Source: a virus. From it: 54,511 nt of DNA. The position numbers and the translations under genes are program-made. This document shows, piece by piece, positions 36,020 through 44,924 of this stretch (position 1 is the first letter of the stretch; each line of letters starts with the position of its first letter). A model generated the notes under the pieces. It saw only the letters and a program-made list of their open reading frames with translations, had not been told where the DNA came from and searched no databases. The stretch spans positions 1 through 54,511 of IMG/VR virus record IMGVR_UViG_3300025695_000014. One strand, given 5' to 3'.

Positions 36020-37940
36020 TACGCTACCTACCCCCTATCAACAATTCATTCACAAGTCACGCTACGCTCGTTGGCTAGATGAGGAGTCTCGCCGTGAAGA
36101 CTGGCACGAGACTGTCGAACGCTACGTTGACTACATGACTAATCACGTTCGTGAGAAGAATGCGTATGAGATGCCTAACCAGTTACGCCGCGAACTCACA
36201 CAGGCTATCATCAGCCTAGATGTCATGCCTTCTATGAGGGCTATAATGACCGCAGGGGCGGCTCTAGCACGGGATAATATCTGTGGGTATAACTGTTCGT
36301 ACATCCCCGTAGACAGCCCTCGTTCGTTCGATGAGGCTATGTACATTTTGATGTGTGGCACAGGGGTAGGTTTCAGTGTTGAGCGTGAGAACGTCGATAA
36401 GTTGCCTGTCATCAGTGAGAACTTCAGCATTTCAGATATTGTCATCAACGTTGCAGATAGCAAGGTAGGGTGGGCGAAGGCATTTCGCGAACTCGTCGCG
36501 CTTCTCTATGCGGGTACGATACCCTCGTGGGATGTGAGTGGGATTCGCCCTGCAGGTGCAAGACTGAAGACTATGGGGGGACGGGCATCCGGACCACAAC
36601 CATTGATTGATCTCTTCAACTTTGCAGTGTCTATGTTCAGGAAGGCGGCAGGACGTCGCCTCTATCCTATCGAAGCACACGACTTGATGTGTAAGGTAGG
36701 TGAGGTTGTCGTCGTTGGCGGAGTTCGTCGCTCTGCTCTGATATCCTTGTCGAACCTGAATGATGACCAAATGGCACACGCCAAAGCGGGTATGTGGTGG
36801 GAGAACGAGGGGCAACGTGCGTTGGCGAACAACTCTGTTGCTTACAAGTCCAAGCCTGAGATTGGAACGTTCATGCGTGAGTGGGTGTCCCTCTACGACA
36901 GTAAGTCCGGTGAGCGAGGCATGTTCAATCGTGAAGCAGCAGACAAGCAAGTTGCTCGTAACGGACGTCGGGAAACAGGACACGCTTGGGGTACGAACCC
37001 TTGCTCCGAAATCATCCTTCGCCCCTACCAGTTCTGCAACCTGTCAGAGGTTGTGGTTCGCTCACACGATACCCTAAATGACCTGAAGCGGAAGGTTCGC
37101 CTCGCAACCATCTTGGGTACGTTGCAATCAACCTTGACCGATTTCAAATACTTGAGAAAGATATGGAAAGACAACACAGAAGAAGAACGCTTATTGGGCG
37201 TATCGTTGACTGGTATCATGGATCACAACGTTCTAGCCGGAATGACAGACAGTCGCACATGGCTAACAGAAATGAAGAAGGTAGCCATCGACACAAACTC
37301 GGAGCTTGCCCAGACGCTTGGAATCCCACAGAGCAGTGCAATCACCTGTGTAAAGCCGTCGGGTACTGTATCACAACTGGTAGACAGTGCAAGTGGGATT
37401 CACGCTAGGCACAACGACTACTATATCAGGACGGTTCGCGGCGATAACAAAGACCCGTTGACCCAGTTCCTTATAAACGAGGGTGTCCACAACGAACGGG
37501 ACGTCATGAAACCGGATGCGACAACAGTCTTTTCGTTTGCGATGAAGAGTCCGGACAATGCTGTCCTTCGTGATGACAGGACTGCTATCGAGCAGTTAGA
37601 GTTGTGGAAGCTCTACGCGAACTATTGGTGTGAACACAAGCCATCAATCACCGTGTCTGTAAAGGAACACGAGTGGATGGAAGTCGGGGCGTGGGTCTAC
37701 GAGAACTTCGATGTTTCATCAGGCGTCTCGTTCCTACCCTTCAGTGACCACACCTACCAACAAGCCCCGTATCAGGATATCGAACCGGACGACTACCACG
37801 ATTGGCAAAAGTCTTACGAACACGTGGTCTTGGATTGGAACAAGCTGACTGACTTCGAGAAGGAAGACAACACCAGTGGTTCGCGGGAATTGGCTTGCAC
37901 AGCAGGTGTCTGTGAAGTTGTTGACTTAACGGCTGCGTAG
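36012..37940 (+). CDS. nrdJ: Ribonucleotide reductase, class II, adenosylcobalamin-dependent (642 aa)
   Basis: Reduces ribonucleotides to deoxyribonucleotides for phage DNA synthesis, using vitamin B12. Active-site motif NPCSEI has Cys331; conserved 'RDNICGYNCSYIPVDS' lies at about 88-102; the C-terminal redox pair is Cys629 and Cys634 (ACTAGVCE). The length of 642 and the single chain match the monomeric RTPR-like class II enzymes. AGGAG stands 8 bases before the ATG. Class II enzymes are common in marine phages of B12-using hosts. Confidence 0.95.
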   Translation: MSNTLPTPYQQFIHKSRYARWLDEESRREDWHETVERYVDYMTNHVREKNAYEMPNQLRRELTQAIISLDVMPSMRAIMTAGAALARDNICGYNCSYIPVDSPRSFDEAMYILMCGTGVGFSVERENVDKLPVISENFSISDIVINVADSKVGWAKAFRELVALLYAGTIPSWDVSGIRPAGARLKTMGGRASGPQPLIDLFNFAVSMFRKAAGRRLYPIEAHDLMCKVGEVVVVGGVRRSALISLSNLNDDQMAHAKAGMWWENEGQRALANNSVAYKSKPEIGTFMREWVSLYDSKSGERGMFNREAADKQVARNGRRETGHAWGTNPCSEIILRPYQFCNLSEVVVRSHDTLNDLKRKVRLATILGTLQSTLTDFKYLRKIWKDNTEEERLLGVSLTGIMDHNVLAGMTDSRTWLTEMKKVAIDTNSELAQTLGIPQSSAITCVKPSGTVSQLVDSASGIHARHNDYYIRTVRGDNKDPLTQFLINEGVHNERDVMKPDATTVFSFAMKSPDNAVLRDDRTAIEQLELWKLYANYWCEHKPSITVSVKEHEWMEVGAWVYENFDVSSGVSFLPFSDHTYQQAPYQDIEPDDYHDWQKSYEHVVLDWNKLTDFEKEDNTSGSRELACTAGVCEVVDLTAA

Positions 37941-37955
37941 TGATAGAGTGTAGTG
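37921..37955 (+). promoter_or_regulatory. Possible promoter of the tRNA pair
   Basis: TTGACT (37921-37926), 17-base spacer, TAGAGT (37944-37949), start near 37955, 16 bases before the first tRNA. The -35 lies in the last codons of the reductase. Confidence 0.4.
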
Positions 37956-37970
37956 GATTAGAAAATAAAA

Positions 37971-38046
37971 GCTGGGGTAGTTCAAATGGCAGAACGTCTG
38001 CATTGTAGGCAGGATGTTGGGAGTTCAAGTCTCTCCCCCAGCACCA
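37971..38046 (+). tRNA. tRNA-Thr (anticodon TGT)
   Basis: Full cloverleaf: acceptor GCTGGGG / CCCCAGC, D arm GTTC…GAAC, anticodon stem TCTGC / GCAGG (one G-T pair) with 7-base loop ATTGTAG giving anticodon TGT, T arm GGGAG-TTCAAGT-CTCTC. CCA is encoded (38044-38046). It reads ACA threonine codons. Confidence 0.88.
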
Positions 38047-38050
38047 AGAT

Positions 38051-38124
38051 AAGGGTGTAGCTCAAATTGGATAGAGCGTCTGTATCCGTTCAGACTGTTG
38101 TGGGTTCGATTCCCATCACCCTTA
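38051..38124 (+). tRNA. tRNA-Arg-like gene (CCG) with 8-nt anticodon loop
   Basis: Acceptor AAGGGTG / CACCCTT, D arm GCTC…GAGC, T arm GTGGG-TTCGATT-CCCAT are intact. The anticodon stem GTCTG / CAGAC encloses eight bases, TATCCGTT, instead of seven, with no separate base 26. T33 followed by CCG would give tRNA-Arg(CCG). Position 37 is T rather than a purine. CCA is not encoded. It may be a true but unusual tRNA or a decayed one. Confidence 0.6.
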
Positions 38125-38400
38125 TAGGGAAAGGTTGTATCGCCCTTTATAATAGGATTAACACTCTACGGCTGCTGCCTATATATTAGAGTATGATGCG
38201 TGACATCAACCCTACTACTCTAAGTGCTGCAGCAACCATCCTGCTCCCTAATTCTAGTCAAGGGGTTTGGTGGGTACTAGACCAGCAGGATAAAGTCCTG
38301 AGCATGACTTAAAAAGGCTCACTTATTGTCTTGTATATAAGTCATTAAAGGGCTTAACGACTGACATATAAGACATGGTTAGGATGAAAGAGAGAAAGCA
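38125..38400 (+). other. Non-coding stretch with strong RNA structure after tRNAs
   Basis: No gene is visible. Perfect inverted repeats are ACTCTA…TAGAGT (about 38163 with about 38190), ATCCTGCT / AGCAGGAT (38238-38245 with 38284-38291), nested CTAGT / ACTAG (38254-38258 with 38276-38280) and AAGTC / GACTT (38294-38311). It could be a processed RNA, a leader or a further RNA gene cotranscribed with the tRNAs. Confidence 0.45.
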
Positions 38401-38688
38401 ATGAGTAAGCAAATTATTTCTATCAACGAAGATTACAGAATTGAGGTTGACCATCCAAACTACACATTGCAGGTGTCTTATTTGAGCAAGAAAGACAACG
38501 AGGTAAAGTGGCGCAATGAAGGCTTCTATTCGTCTGTCAGCGGTGCGGTAAAAAAGTTTATTCAGTTAAACGTACTGGATGAGAAAGAGATGCCTCTGTT
38601 CGATTATGCCATTAACGTCATGGCATCAGCAGAGATAGCTGTTGCAAAAGAGATAACCAGTGTCATAGCATCCGCAAAGCGGTGGTAA
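38401..38688 (+). CDS. Hypothetical protein (95 aa)
   Basis: A 95-residue soluble protein (MSKQIISINEDYRIEVDHPN…) with strands in the first half and helices in the second (LFDYAINVMASAEIAVAKEI). GAAAGAGAGAAAG stands before the ATG, a purine-rich but loose ribosome-binding site. The composition suggests a small DUF5405-like early phage protein, but I cannot confirm this. Confidence 0.65.
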   Translation: MSKQIISINEDYRIEVDHPNYTLQVSYLSKKDNEVKWRNEGFYSSVSGAVKKFIQLNVLDEKEMPLFDYAINVMASAEIAVAKEITSVIASAKRW

Positions 38689-38702
38689 AGAAAGGACAAG
38701 CA

Positions 38703-38957
38703 ATGTTAAAAAGAGACTTATTTATCACGATCCATATGTTCGATAATAAAAACCCAGCCAAAGAGGTGTCGCTTCGTAAGGTTATATCAAACTATGACTT
38801 AATAAAGGATCACGGTAGGCATGATATCGTATTGGAATTTATGCGTGATATGCTTATTCAGGTTGATAGAAGTTCAGCCAAGCTAATGGCAGAGGATAAA
38901 GTAGTTGAGGTTGATTACGGTGAGTTTAAGACAACAGAGTTTCCTGTGTCACTTTAG
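38703..38957 (+). CDS. Hypothetical protein (84 aa)
   Basis: An 84-residue protein from ATG 38703 (AAAGGA 7 bases upstream): MLKRDLFITIHMFDNKNPAK … ending EFKTTEFPVSL. It has a mixed strand/helix composition without membrane segments or Cys. No domain is recognised. Confidence 0.65.
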   Translation: MLKRDLFITIHMFDNKNPAKEVSLRKVISNYDLIKDHGRHDIVLEFMRDMLIQVDRSSAKLMAEDKVVEVDYGEFKTTEFPVSL

Positions 38958-39140
38958 TGGCTGTTAACGCAGGAACGCATAGTGACTGAACAACCCTCTG
39001 TAACGGGGGTAAAGTATACACGGGGAGTGGTCCTCCTGCTCAACCAGCTAACGTGTAGTTCGGGTGAAGTATAGGAAGTTACTAGCCTGATGTGGGTAAT
39101 ATCCAAATCCCACCTATGCACTTAAATTGAGGAGTTGACA
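38958..39140 (+). other. Structured intergenic stretch
   Basis: No gene. Potential hairpins are ACCC…GGGGT (about 38993-39010); TACACG / CGTGTA (about 39016 with 39053) enclosing GGGAG / CTCCT and GCT / AGC; and GTGGG / CCCAC (about 39092-39113). The arrangement resembles a folded RNA of about 130 bases before a strong GAGGAG ribosome-binding site. Confidence 0.35.
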
Positions 39141-39344
39141 ATGGTAGGCACGATTGATATACAAGAATACATCGAACATGAGGACGGCAGTGCCACCATC
39201 ACGTTTGATTGCGACGTCAAGACACGGGAACTTCTTGTTGGTCTAGGTCTCGTGTCCCTTCTTGAGAAGGCAGTAAACAAAGAGGATGGATATACTGTAT
39301 CCAGCTCTGATCAACCGGAGTTTGATTTCGATGATAGAGGTTAA
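39141..39344 (+). CDS. Small acidic protein (67 aa)
   Basis: From ATG 39141 (GAGGAG before it): MVGTIDIQEYIEHEDGSATI…, a small acidic protein with a 'GSATITFDCD…LL..GL.SLLE.A' pattern seen in many phages of marine bacteria, ending DQPEFDFDDRG. The function is unknown. It overlaps the next gene by 14 bp. Confidence 0.72.
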   Translation: MVGTIDIQEYIEHEDGSATITFDCDVKTRELLVGLGLVSLLEKAVNKEDGYTVSSSDQPEFDFDDRG

Positions 39345-39834
39345 GTTAACAAAAGACATTATGGATCGTGCCAAAAAGAAAGCTGCCTCAGTCGGTATCT
39401 TACCGGGCAGCATAACAGGTGGCTTGAGTAATGTTGTTGGAGCAATAGGTGAAGTGATTGTTGGAGACGTGCTGGATGCAGAGCATGTCAACACGGTTCA
39501 TTACGATCTTGTAAAGAACAATAACCGCATTGATGTCAAAACGAAGCGTTGCAACACCAAACCCTTTCCCAACTACGATTGCAGTGTTGCGGCACACGGA
39601 TCAAGCCAAGACTGTGACACCTATGTATTTGTTCGTGTCAAGATTGATATGACGCGAGCTTGGATACTTGGGGGGATATCAAAGGGCAGATTTTTGCAAC
39701 AGGCTACACGCTATTCGAAGGGTGATGTTGACCCCAGCAATGGGTTTGTATTCAGAGCGGATTGTTACAACATTCCCATTTCAAAACTTGAGGATATCCA
39801 TGTCAAAGAAACTAGCCAAGTGTACGCTGTTTGA
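39331..39834 (+). CDS. PD-(D/E)XK nuclease-like protein (167 aa)
   Basis: Starts MIEVKLTKDIMDRAKKKAAS. 'VGAIGEVIVGDVLDAE' is followed by 'NNNRIDVKTKRCN', the E…D-x-K layout of PD-(D/E)XK nucleases. Comparable small phage proteins of this fold are often annotated as restriction-endonuclease-like. GGAG lies 10 bases before the ATG. The possible role is DNA cleavage in host take-over or recombination; it is unverified. Confidence 0.65.
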   Translation: MIEVKLTKDIMDRAKKKAASVGILPGSITGGLSNVVGAIGEVIVGDVLDAEHVNTVHYDLVKNNNRIDVKTKRCNTKPFPNYDCSVAAHGSSQDCDTYVFVRVKIDMTRAWILGGISKGRFLQQATRYSKGDVDPSNGFVFRADCYNIPISKLEDIHVKETSQVYAV

Positions 39835-40024
39835 TCTGCACTTCTTTCTTAGTGAAAAAGGACAAATCGAAATCGAAATGTCCAGCGTTGATCCGGATGT
39901 TTTTAGAGATGCAATGGAAAGTGGGTTCCCCGAATACGAAGGAACCCACAAGGTAGCCAGTCTGTTACGCTACCTTAATTCAATCGGTAGCGAGATACGC
40001 GAGACATCAAAGCGGTATTTTTAA
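39800..40024 (+). CDS. Hypothetical protein (74 aa)
   Basis: From ATG 39800 with GAGGATATCC before it: MSKKLAKCTLFDLHFFLSEK…. A small mixed protein overlapping the nuclease-like gene by 35 bp. It is the last plus-strand gene; its stop overlaps the end of the opposing minus-strand gene by 4 bp (40021-40024). Confidence 0.65.
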   Translation: MSKKLAKCTLFDLHFFLSEKGQIEIEMSSVDPDVFRDAMESGFPEYEGTHKVASLLRYLNSIGSEIRETSKRYF

Positions 40025-40281
40025 CGCTTATTCTTTTTAGCCATGCCGCCGTACATCATGCCCATTCCGGTGCGGGGCATACTCATAGCGGTGTTCCTCA
40101 TCATATCTTGTTGACGCTTATCTTGTGCCATCTGGTCAGGGGTTGCAGACATCATACCACCCATCTGGGCTTTCTTGCGAGGCTTGGTCTTTTTAGCCAT
40201 ACCGCCGTACATCATTGGTTTGCGACGAGCTGCGCCACCATACATCATTCCCTTGCGGGGTCCGTTATTGTAAGTTTTCAT
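40021..40281 (-). CDS. Met/Gly/Lys-rich repeat protein (86 aa)
   Basis: A small basic protein built on repeats of 'MMYGG(M/A)A(K/R)(K/R)' at about residues 12-20, 23-31 and 75-83, separated by Lys-rich and Gln-rich parts. Comparable 'MMYGGMAKK' proteins are encoded next to internal virion genes in other marine podoviruses. It starts in a 4-bp overlap with the 1548-residue virion protein. The function is unknown; it is likely a virion or ejection-related peptide. Confidence 0.75.
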   Translation of the reverse strand: MKTYNNGPRKGMMYGGAARRKPMMYGGMAKKTKPRKKAQMGGMMSATPDQMAQDKRQQDMMRNTAMSMPRTGMGMMYGGMAKKNKR

Positions 40282-43200
40282 CGTGTTAAGTTCCTTATGT
40301 CTAGGCTAGGGATGTAAAGTCCTTCTTCACCACGAGGGATAACACCGCCTGTTTCAAAAATTTTGCGCTGTTCTGGTGAAGGAAAGGAGAAGATTGTTGT
40401 TTCATATTTGCGACCGATTGGATCAACAACGGTCTGGGTCTTGACGTCAGTGACGGTGTGCTGTTGGGTTATGCCCAAAAGAAGAAGAGACTCGATACGA
40501 GCGTTGCGAATAGGATCAAGGGGCTTCCCTGTACGCATCGTTTCAAGTAACAGTTTGCCAAGTTCCGGATCGTTGATCATTGATGTCAGCAACTTGTAGT
40601 TTCTGCCGCGCATTGTTTGCAACAGGGCTTCTGTCCCAACGTACTTCGGACTGATAACGCCCCTGTTGATAGCATAGATACGGCTGATAACACTTTCAAC
40701 CGACATGCTTCCCGGAATACCTCTGATACCCATAGCCATCGGGTTGCTTTCCAATTCGGACAAGAACCCGTATATTGTCTCTGCCATGTCGTAACGCTCA
40801 TCACCAAGAATTTGCCGTGCTACTGCTTTTTGCTCATCAGTCTTACCAAGAAACTGTTCGAGTCCAGCAGGATTTATTTTAACGGCATCAACTTCCACGT
40901 ACTTTCCATCAACAACTTTTCTTCCCTCTACGCTGTCAAAAGAGGAGATAGGTACAAGAGTCTTCTTTCCGGTTTTGACGAATGTCGCGTTTTCAAGAGT
41001 TAGCATGTAGATGTCGGTGAGGTTCTTATCTACTAGTTCAGCCGCATCTACATCTGACAGGCCCCTTGCTTTTGCACCATCTAGCATGGCGTTACGAATA
41101 GAGTTGTATTGATCAGAGCCACCCGTTATAAGAGATTGTGCAACTCGTTCAGAAGAGAAGTTGGCAGGAAGCCCCGAAACATCACGGATGATTTGAATTG
41201 TTTTTCCCAGTTCAGCAACCCTATCTTTTGCAGGTTCGGTCGCAACCTTGATTGCGTCGTCAACCTTAGCCGTTATAATCTCTTGTGTTTCGTCAAACAA
41301 CTGCTTACCAACAGCCTTACTGCTGTACCCATAAAGGTCATCAATCAAAGCACCAGTATCAATCAACGGCACACGTTCTCCGTTGGCGTTTATCATCGTA
41401 ACGTTGTTGTTTAGATTAGTGAGAAAGTCTTTTCGTTGAGCATCAGACATACCATCAAAGTTCTCCATCATGAATTCGCTGACGGCTGCTTTTAGATGTG
41501 TCTGGACGTTCTTGGTGTTGGGTGCGTTTTCACGGAAGGATCTCATAACCTGTCCAGTTTCAGGAATAATTGTTTTATCACCCAGTGCGCGACCCACGGA
41601 TGCCATCCAGTTGTTGGCGTAGGACTTGTCGTTAGCGAGGCGTTCAATCTTAAGCCAGTTATTTGGGTTTTCCTTGAATGCCGTGCCACCGGGGTGCATT
41701 GCACTTACACTTTCTTTCTTTTGGTTGCCCCAACTCATGAAGCCCGGAACAATACCCCCGTCAACATCATCAAACCACGCTCTTTTGTAGTCTGACCACC
41801 CTCTGTTTGCTTGCTCAAGGTATTGACCAAAAGGCATTGAGCCTCCCTCGATTGATTGGTGCTGGATATTTAACATGCCAATTGGATTACCGTCAACTTC
41901 AAACTGGTTAAACTTGTCTTTGAGTAAGTCGTCAACGCTGCCAAGTTTGTTAAACACAGCCCCACTGTCTTGGTTTTTCCACTTGAGTGTAGATATGGTT
42001 GAACCAAATTCGCGCAATTGTTCGGGGTTCAATTGGAACATAGCTCTGTTGCCGTTCTTGTAGGCTTCCATAGCGATGATTGCTTGAACGTTAGCTCCGT
42101 CTGGAAATGAAACGCCCTTAGATTCAAGGTCAGCTTTTATATCGCTTATCACTTGATTTTTGCTTTGGCCCCTGTTTGTAGCCAACGTTTCAAAGAACGG
42201 ATCGGTAAATGATACAACGTTCTTTTCAAACATACGTTTGTCAGCCGCACTGATGTCACTTTTTGTCACCCGGACAAGAGGAACCATTCCGGGAATCTCT
42301 ACCTTCATCAACGAGTCAAACAAATCGAAGGCATCGACTGTTGGTACACCATCAATGACTTCCCCAGCGGCAGTGAGATATGTGACTTTTGGGTCAGACA
42401 TAATCGTGTAAGGACGTTGAGCGGAATTTAGTGCTTCAGCGTGTTTGAGTTGCATGTGCATCGAAAACAAGCCACTTGCTGACGTATACTGGGGAATGTC
42501 CGGAAGTGACTCTTGTCTAGCAACTCCGGTTCGTACGGCAGTACGGGCTGATTCGCTGTCCCCCAATTCAGAAACAATCTTGTTTGATTTGTTTGAAAGT
42601 TGTCCGGCTATAAAGTCTGTTTGTTCAGATTGCATAGCCCTAAACTGATCGGCGTTCAGATCTGTGTTGTTGATAAGGCTGTGACGAAGTAGGGTTGCAA
42701 TAGCTGATTCAAAGGAGTAACTTTTTCCGGATCTGAGTGCTGTCGGTTCAAACGCACCACTGCGCCCATTGATTTGCGACAGGTAGTGACCAACACCCTT
42801 CTTTGCAATGATATCATTTGCTTTGCTGATTTCATCACGAACATCCTCAAGACCTGTTTCAAACTGGCGAACCATCTCAAGAAAGTTTGATTCGGCTTCG
42901 TTTGTTGGTTTAAAATCAACAACAATCCTGTTTAATTCAGCGTTCAGTTCTGTTTCGAGACGCTGCAATCTCTGCAAATTCTCAGACTCAGCAGAACCAA
43001 TCACACCCTTAACACTGATTTCCCGTTGAACAGTATCAACCAAGTGGCGCAACGTTACAATGTCGGTTATGACAGGCAGAGTTAAGTCAAGCGCATCTTC
43101 TTGTACCCCAAGATCTATCAACTTGTTGCGATACTCATCCATCTTTTGGGCTTGGTATGTGATAAGATCGCGCATTTCTGGGCTGTAGTTTTGCAACCGT

Positions 43201-44924
43201 CTGGCAATAAATTCTATCTTTTTGCGATTGCCTCTACCAACTGTACCCATAGTTGCAAGAAGGTTGGGCATTTTTCCTTTTGCAATGGACATGCCAAGCC
43301 CCGTACCAAGACCGATTAACTCACCCATCTCTGCATCAATCGAATCAGAGAATTCACCAAAGAATGTACCAAATGCTGCAGAACCAACAATCATGTAGTT
43401 ATCTTGGATGTTTGTGTCGCGAATAAACTTTGGTGTGTTGCTACGACGAGTAACAGCAACCAACTTGTACTGTAAATCCAGTGCTTGACTATCAATACGA
43501 TCAATCTGCTTTTGAATTGAAGGATTCAAGGGATCCTCGTTCAGCCGCTGAACTAACTTTCCCCGTCTTTCATCATAAACAGAAAGGCTATCAAGTATTT
43601 GTTTGACTTCTGTCCGTTCGTTCACGGGAAGATTAGCATCTTGGACTTGATATGCTTGACCAATGCGCTGCTGATACCCTCCCTTAAGCCGACCAAATGG
43701 TCCCCACGCCAAACCTCGTTCTTCGGTAAAGTTTTCAAGAATCTGAGAGTCGGTTAGATTTGGGTTAACTTTGCGTTGATTTTCAGCAAACTCGTTAAAG
43801 AGCTTTAAGTCTGCTTCAGAGCGAAAATATTGACGAGCATTGGAAATGCTAGTACCTGCCCTGACTTCAGCCGCAAGTTGGATTGTACGAGGTAAGTACC
43901 CTGTGTACATGCTTGCTAAGTCTTCAGCAATCCCAAGAGAAATTTCAATGTTGTTTTCTGCACCCCATTCTTGGATGCGATAAGAAGACGGCTCCCACCA
44001 CGAATCCATTATGTCGCCACGTGTTTGGTAGTCTGCGATGGCAGGACCGTCCATACCAAAACTGTTTGCAAGCAAGCCACTGATCTCCCCTGCACCCCAC
44101 AGGGTTGTTTCAGCAGTTGCCTTAATGGTGTTTTCACCGAACCCAGTGACAACTCGCTGTAACTCATCCATCCCGTAGCCCTTCATCCCTTTGTTGATGA
44201 TCATGTAACGAGCGCGAGCATCCATACCTTTTTCAATCAGGTACTCGTTCATGTACTGGGCGTAGGTTGCGCGACCAAACTCAGGATCGGGACTAAAGAC
44301 CGTACCAAACAATTTGTTGGCAAATTGAGCGCGACGCACGTCGTCGAAAGTGATTGCCCCTGCTTCAAGAGACATCCCAATTCGTTCAGGTAACTTGGTA
44401 AAACGGGTGATTGCTTCGTCCCACGGGATGGGTTTCACTAGACCTTCTGGATTATATTCGCTAGGGTAAACTATGGATACTGCGCCAAACTTGTTGGCTG
44501 CTTCGATCTTTTCTTCAGCAGACATTCTCCTAACATCGAACGAGTCACCTTTTGCATTAACAAACCGAATTGCCTTTTGCCACTGGTTCTGGACCCACTC
44601 CTTGTCGTCGAACGGAAGAATGTCGGTAACTGACACGTCAATGTTCTGGGCTTTCGTCCAGTCATATTTAATTCCCCGTTCGGTGGTGACACCTGTTCCA
44701 AGAAACTGGGTGTCGGTAAACGGAATCTTGAACTCTTCGCGGGTAACTTCGATGTCTTCGGGTTTGAACGTTTTTGGTTCAGTTACAGGTTCAAACATGC
44801 CTTCACGAGGCGTCATATCTTTTGCAACTTCTTCTGTTGCAGCTATGGTTGGTCCTTTTGCTAAGATATTAAGAGCTTGTCCGGCAAGCCCCAATTCGTC
44901 CATCTGTTCGTTTTGATCAGCCAT
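40278..44924 (-). CDS. Large internal virion (ejection) protein (1548 aa)
   Basis: The largest gene of the window. Mostly helical with coiled-coil stretches (about 435-490 and 595-690) and an internal hydrophobic region (about 509-548, 'NYMIVGSAAFGTFFGEF … GELIGLGTGLGMSIA') that could cross or bind a membrane. There is no lysozyme or transglycosylase motif. Size, position at the end of the late genes and an adjacent 952-residue protein match the ejection proteins of T7-like and HMO-2011-like podoviruses, which build a conduit through the envelope. Confidence 0.8.
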   Translation of the reverse strand: MADQNEQMDELGLAGQALNILAKGPTIAATEEVAKDMTPREGMFEPVTEPKTFKPEDIEVTREEFKIPFTDTQFLGTGVTTERGIKYDWTKAQNIDVSVTDILPFDDKEWVQNQWQKAIRFVNAKGDSFDVRRMSAEEKIEAANKFGAVSIVYPSEYNPEGLVKPIPWDEAITRFTKLPERIGMSLEAGAITFDDVRRAQFANKLFGTVFSPDPEFGRATYAQYMNEYLIEKGMDARARYMIINKGMKGYGMDELQRVVTGFGENTIKATAETTLWGAGEISGLLANSFGMDGPAIADYQTRGDIMDSWWEPSSYRIQEWGAENNIEISLGIAEDLASMYTGYLPRTIQLAAEVRAGTSISNARQYFRSEADLKLFNEFAENQRKVNPNLTDSQILENFTEERGLAWGPFGRLKGGYQQRIGQAYQVQDANLPVNERTEVKQILDSLSVYDERRGKLVQRLNEDPLNPSIQKQIDRIDSQALDLQYKLVAVTRRSNTPKFIRDTNIQDNYMIVGSAAFGTFFGEFSDSIDAEMGELIGLGTGLGMSIAKGKMPNLLATMGTVGRGNRKKIEFIARRLQNYSPEMRDLITYQAQKMDEYRNKLIDLGVQEDALDLTLPVITDIVTLRHLVDTVQREISVKGVIGSAESENLQRLQRLETELNAELNRIVVDFKPTNEAESNFLEMVRQFETGLEDVRDEISKANDIIAKKGVGHYLSQINGRSGAFEPTALRSGKSYSFESAIATLLRHSLINNTDLNADQFRAMQSEQTDFIAGQLSNKSNKIVSELGDSESARTAVRTGVARQESLPDIPQYTSASGLFSMHMQLKHAEALNSAQRPYTIMSDPKVTYLTAAGEVIDGVPTVDAFDLFDSLMKVEIPGMVPLVRVTKSDISAADKRMFEKNVVSFTDPFFETLATNRGQSKNQVISDIKADLESKGVSFPDGANVQAIIAMEAYKNGNRAMFQLNPEQLREFGSTISTLKWKNQDSGAVFNKLGSVDDLLKDKFNQFEVDGNPIGMLNIQHQSIEGGSMPFGQYLEQANRGWSDYKRAWFDDVDGGIVPGFMSWGNQKKESVSAMHPGGTAFKENPNNWLKIERLANDKSYANNWMASVGRALGDKTIIPETGQVMRSFRENAPNTKNVQTHLKAAVSEFMMENFDGMSDAQRKDFLTNLNNNVTMINANGERVPLIDTGALIDDLYGYSSKAVGKQLFDETQEIITAKVDDAIKVATEPAKDRVAELGKTIQIIRDVSGLPANFSSERVAQSLITGGSDQYNSIRNAMLDGAKARGLSDVDAAELVDKNLTDIYMLTLENATFVKTGKKTLVPISSFDSVEGRKVVDGKYVEVDAVKINPAGLEQFLGKTDEQKAVARQILGDERYDMAETIYGFLSELESNPMAMGIRGIPGSMSVESVISRIYAINRGVISPKYVGTEALLQTMRGRNYKLLTSMINDPELGKLLLETMRTGKPLDPIRNARIESLLLLGITQQHTVTDVKTQTVVDPIGRKYETTIFSFPSPEQRKIFETGGVIPRGEEGLYIPSLDIRNLTR

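Noticed and set aside
39010-39120. Hammerhead ribozyme
   Set aside because: A CTGATG word is present, but the required CUGANGA and GAAA core around three stems is absent.
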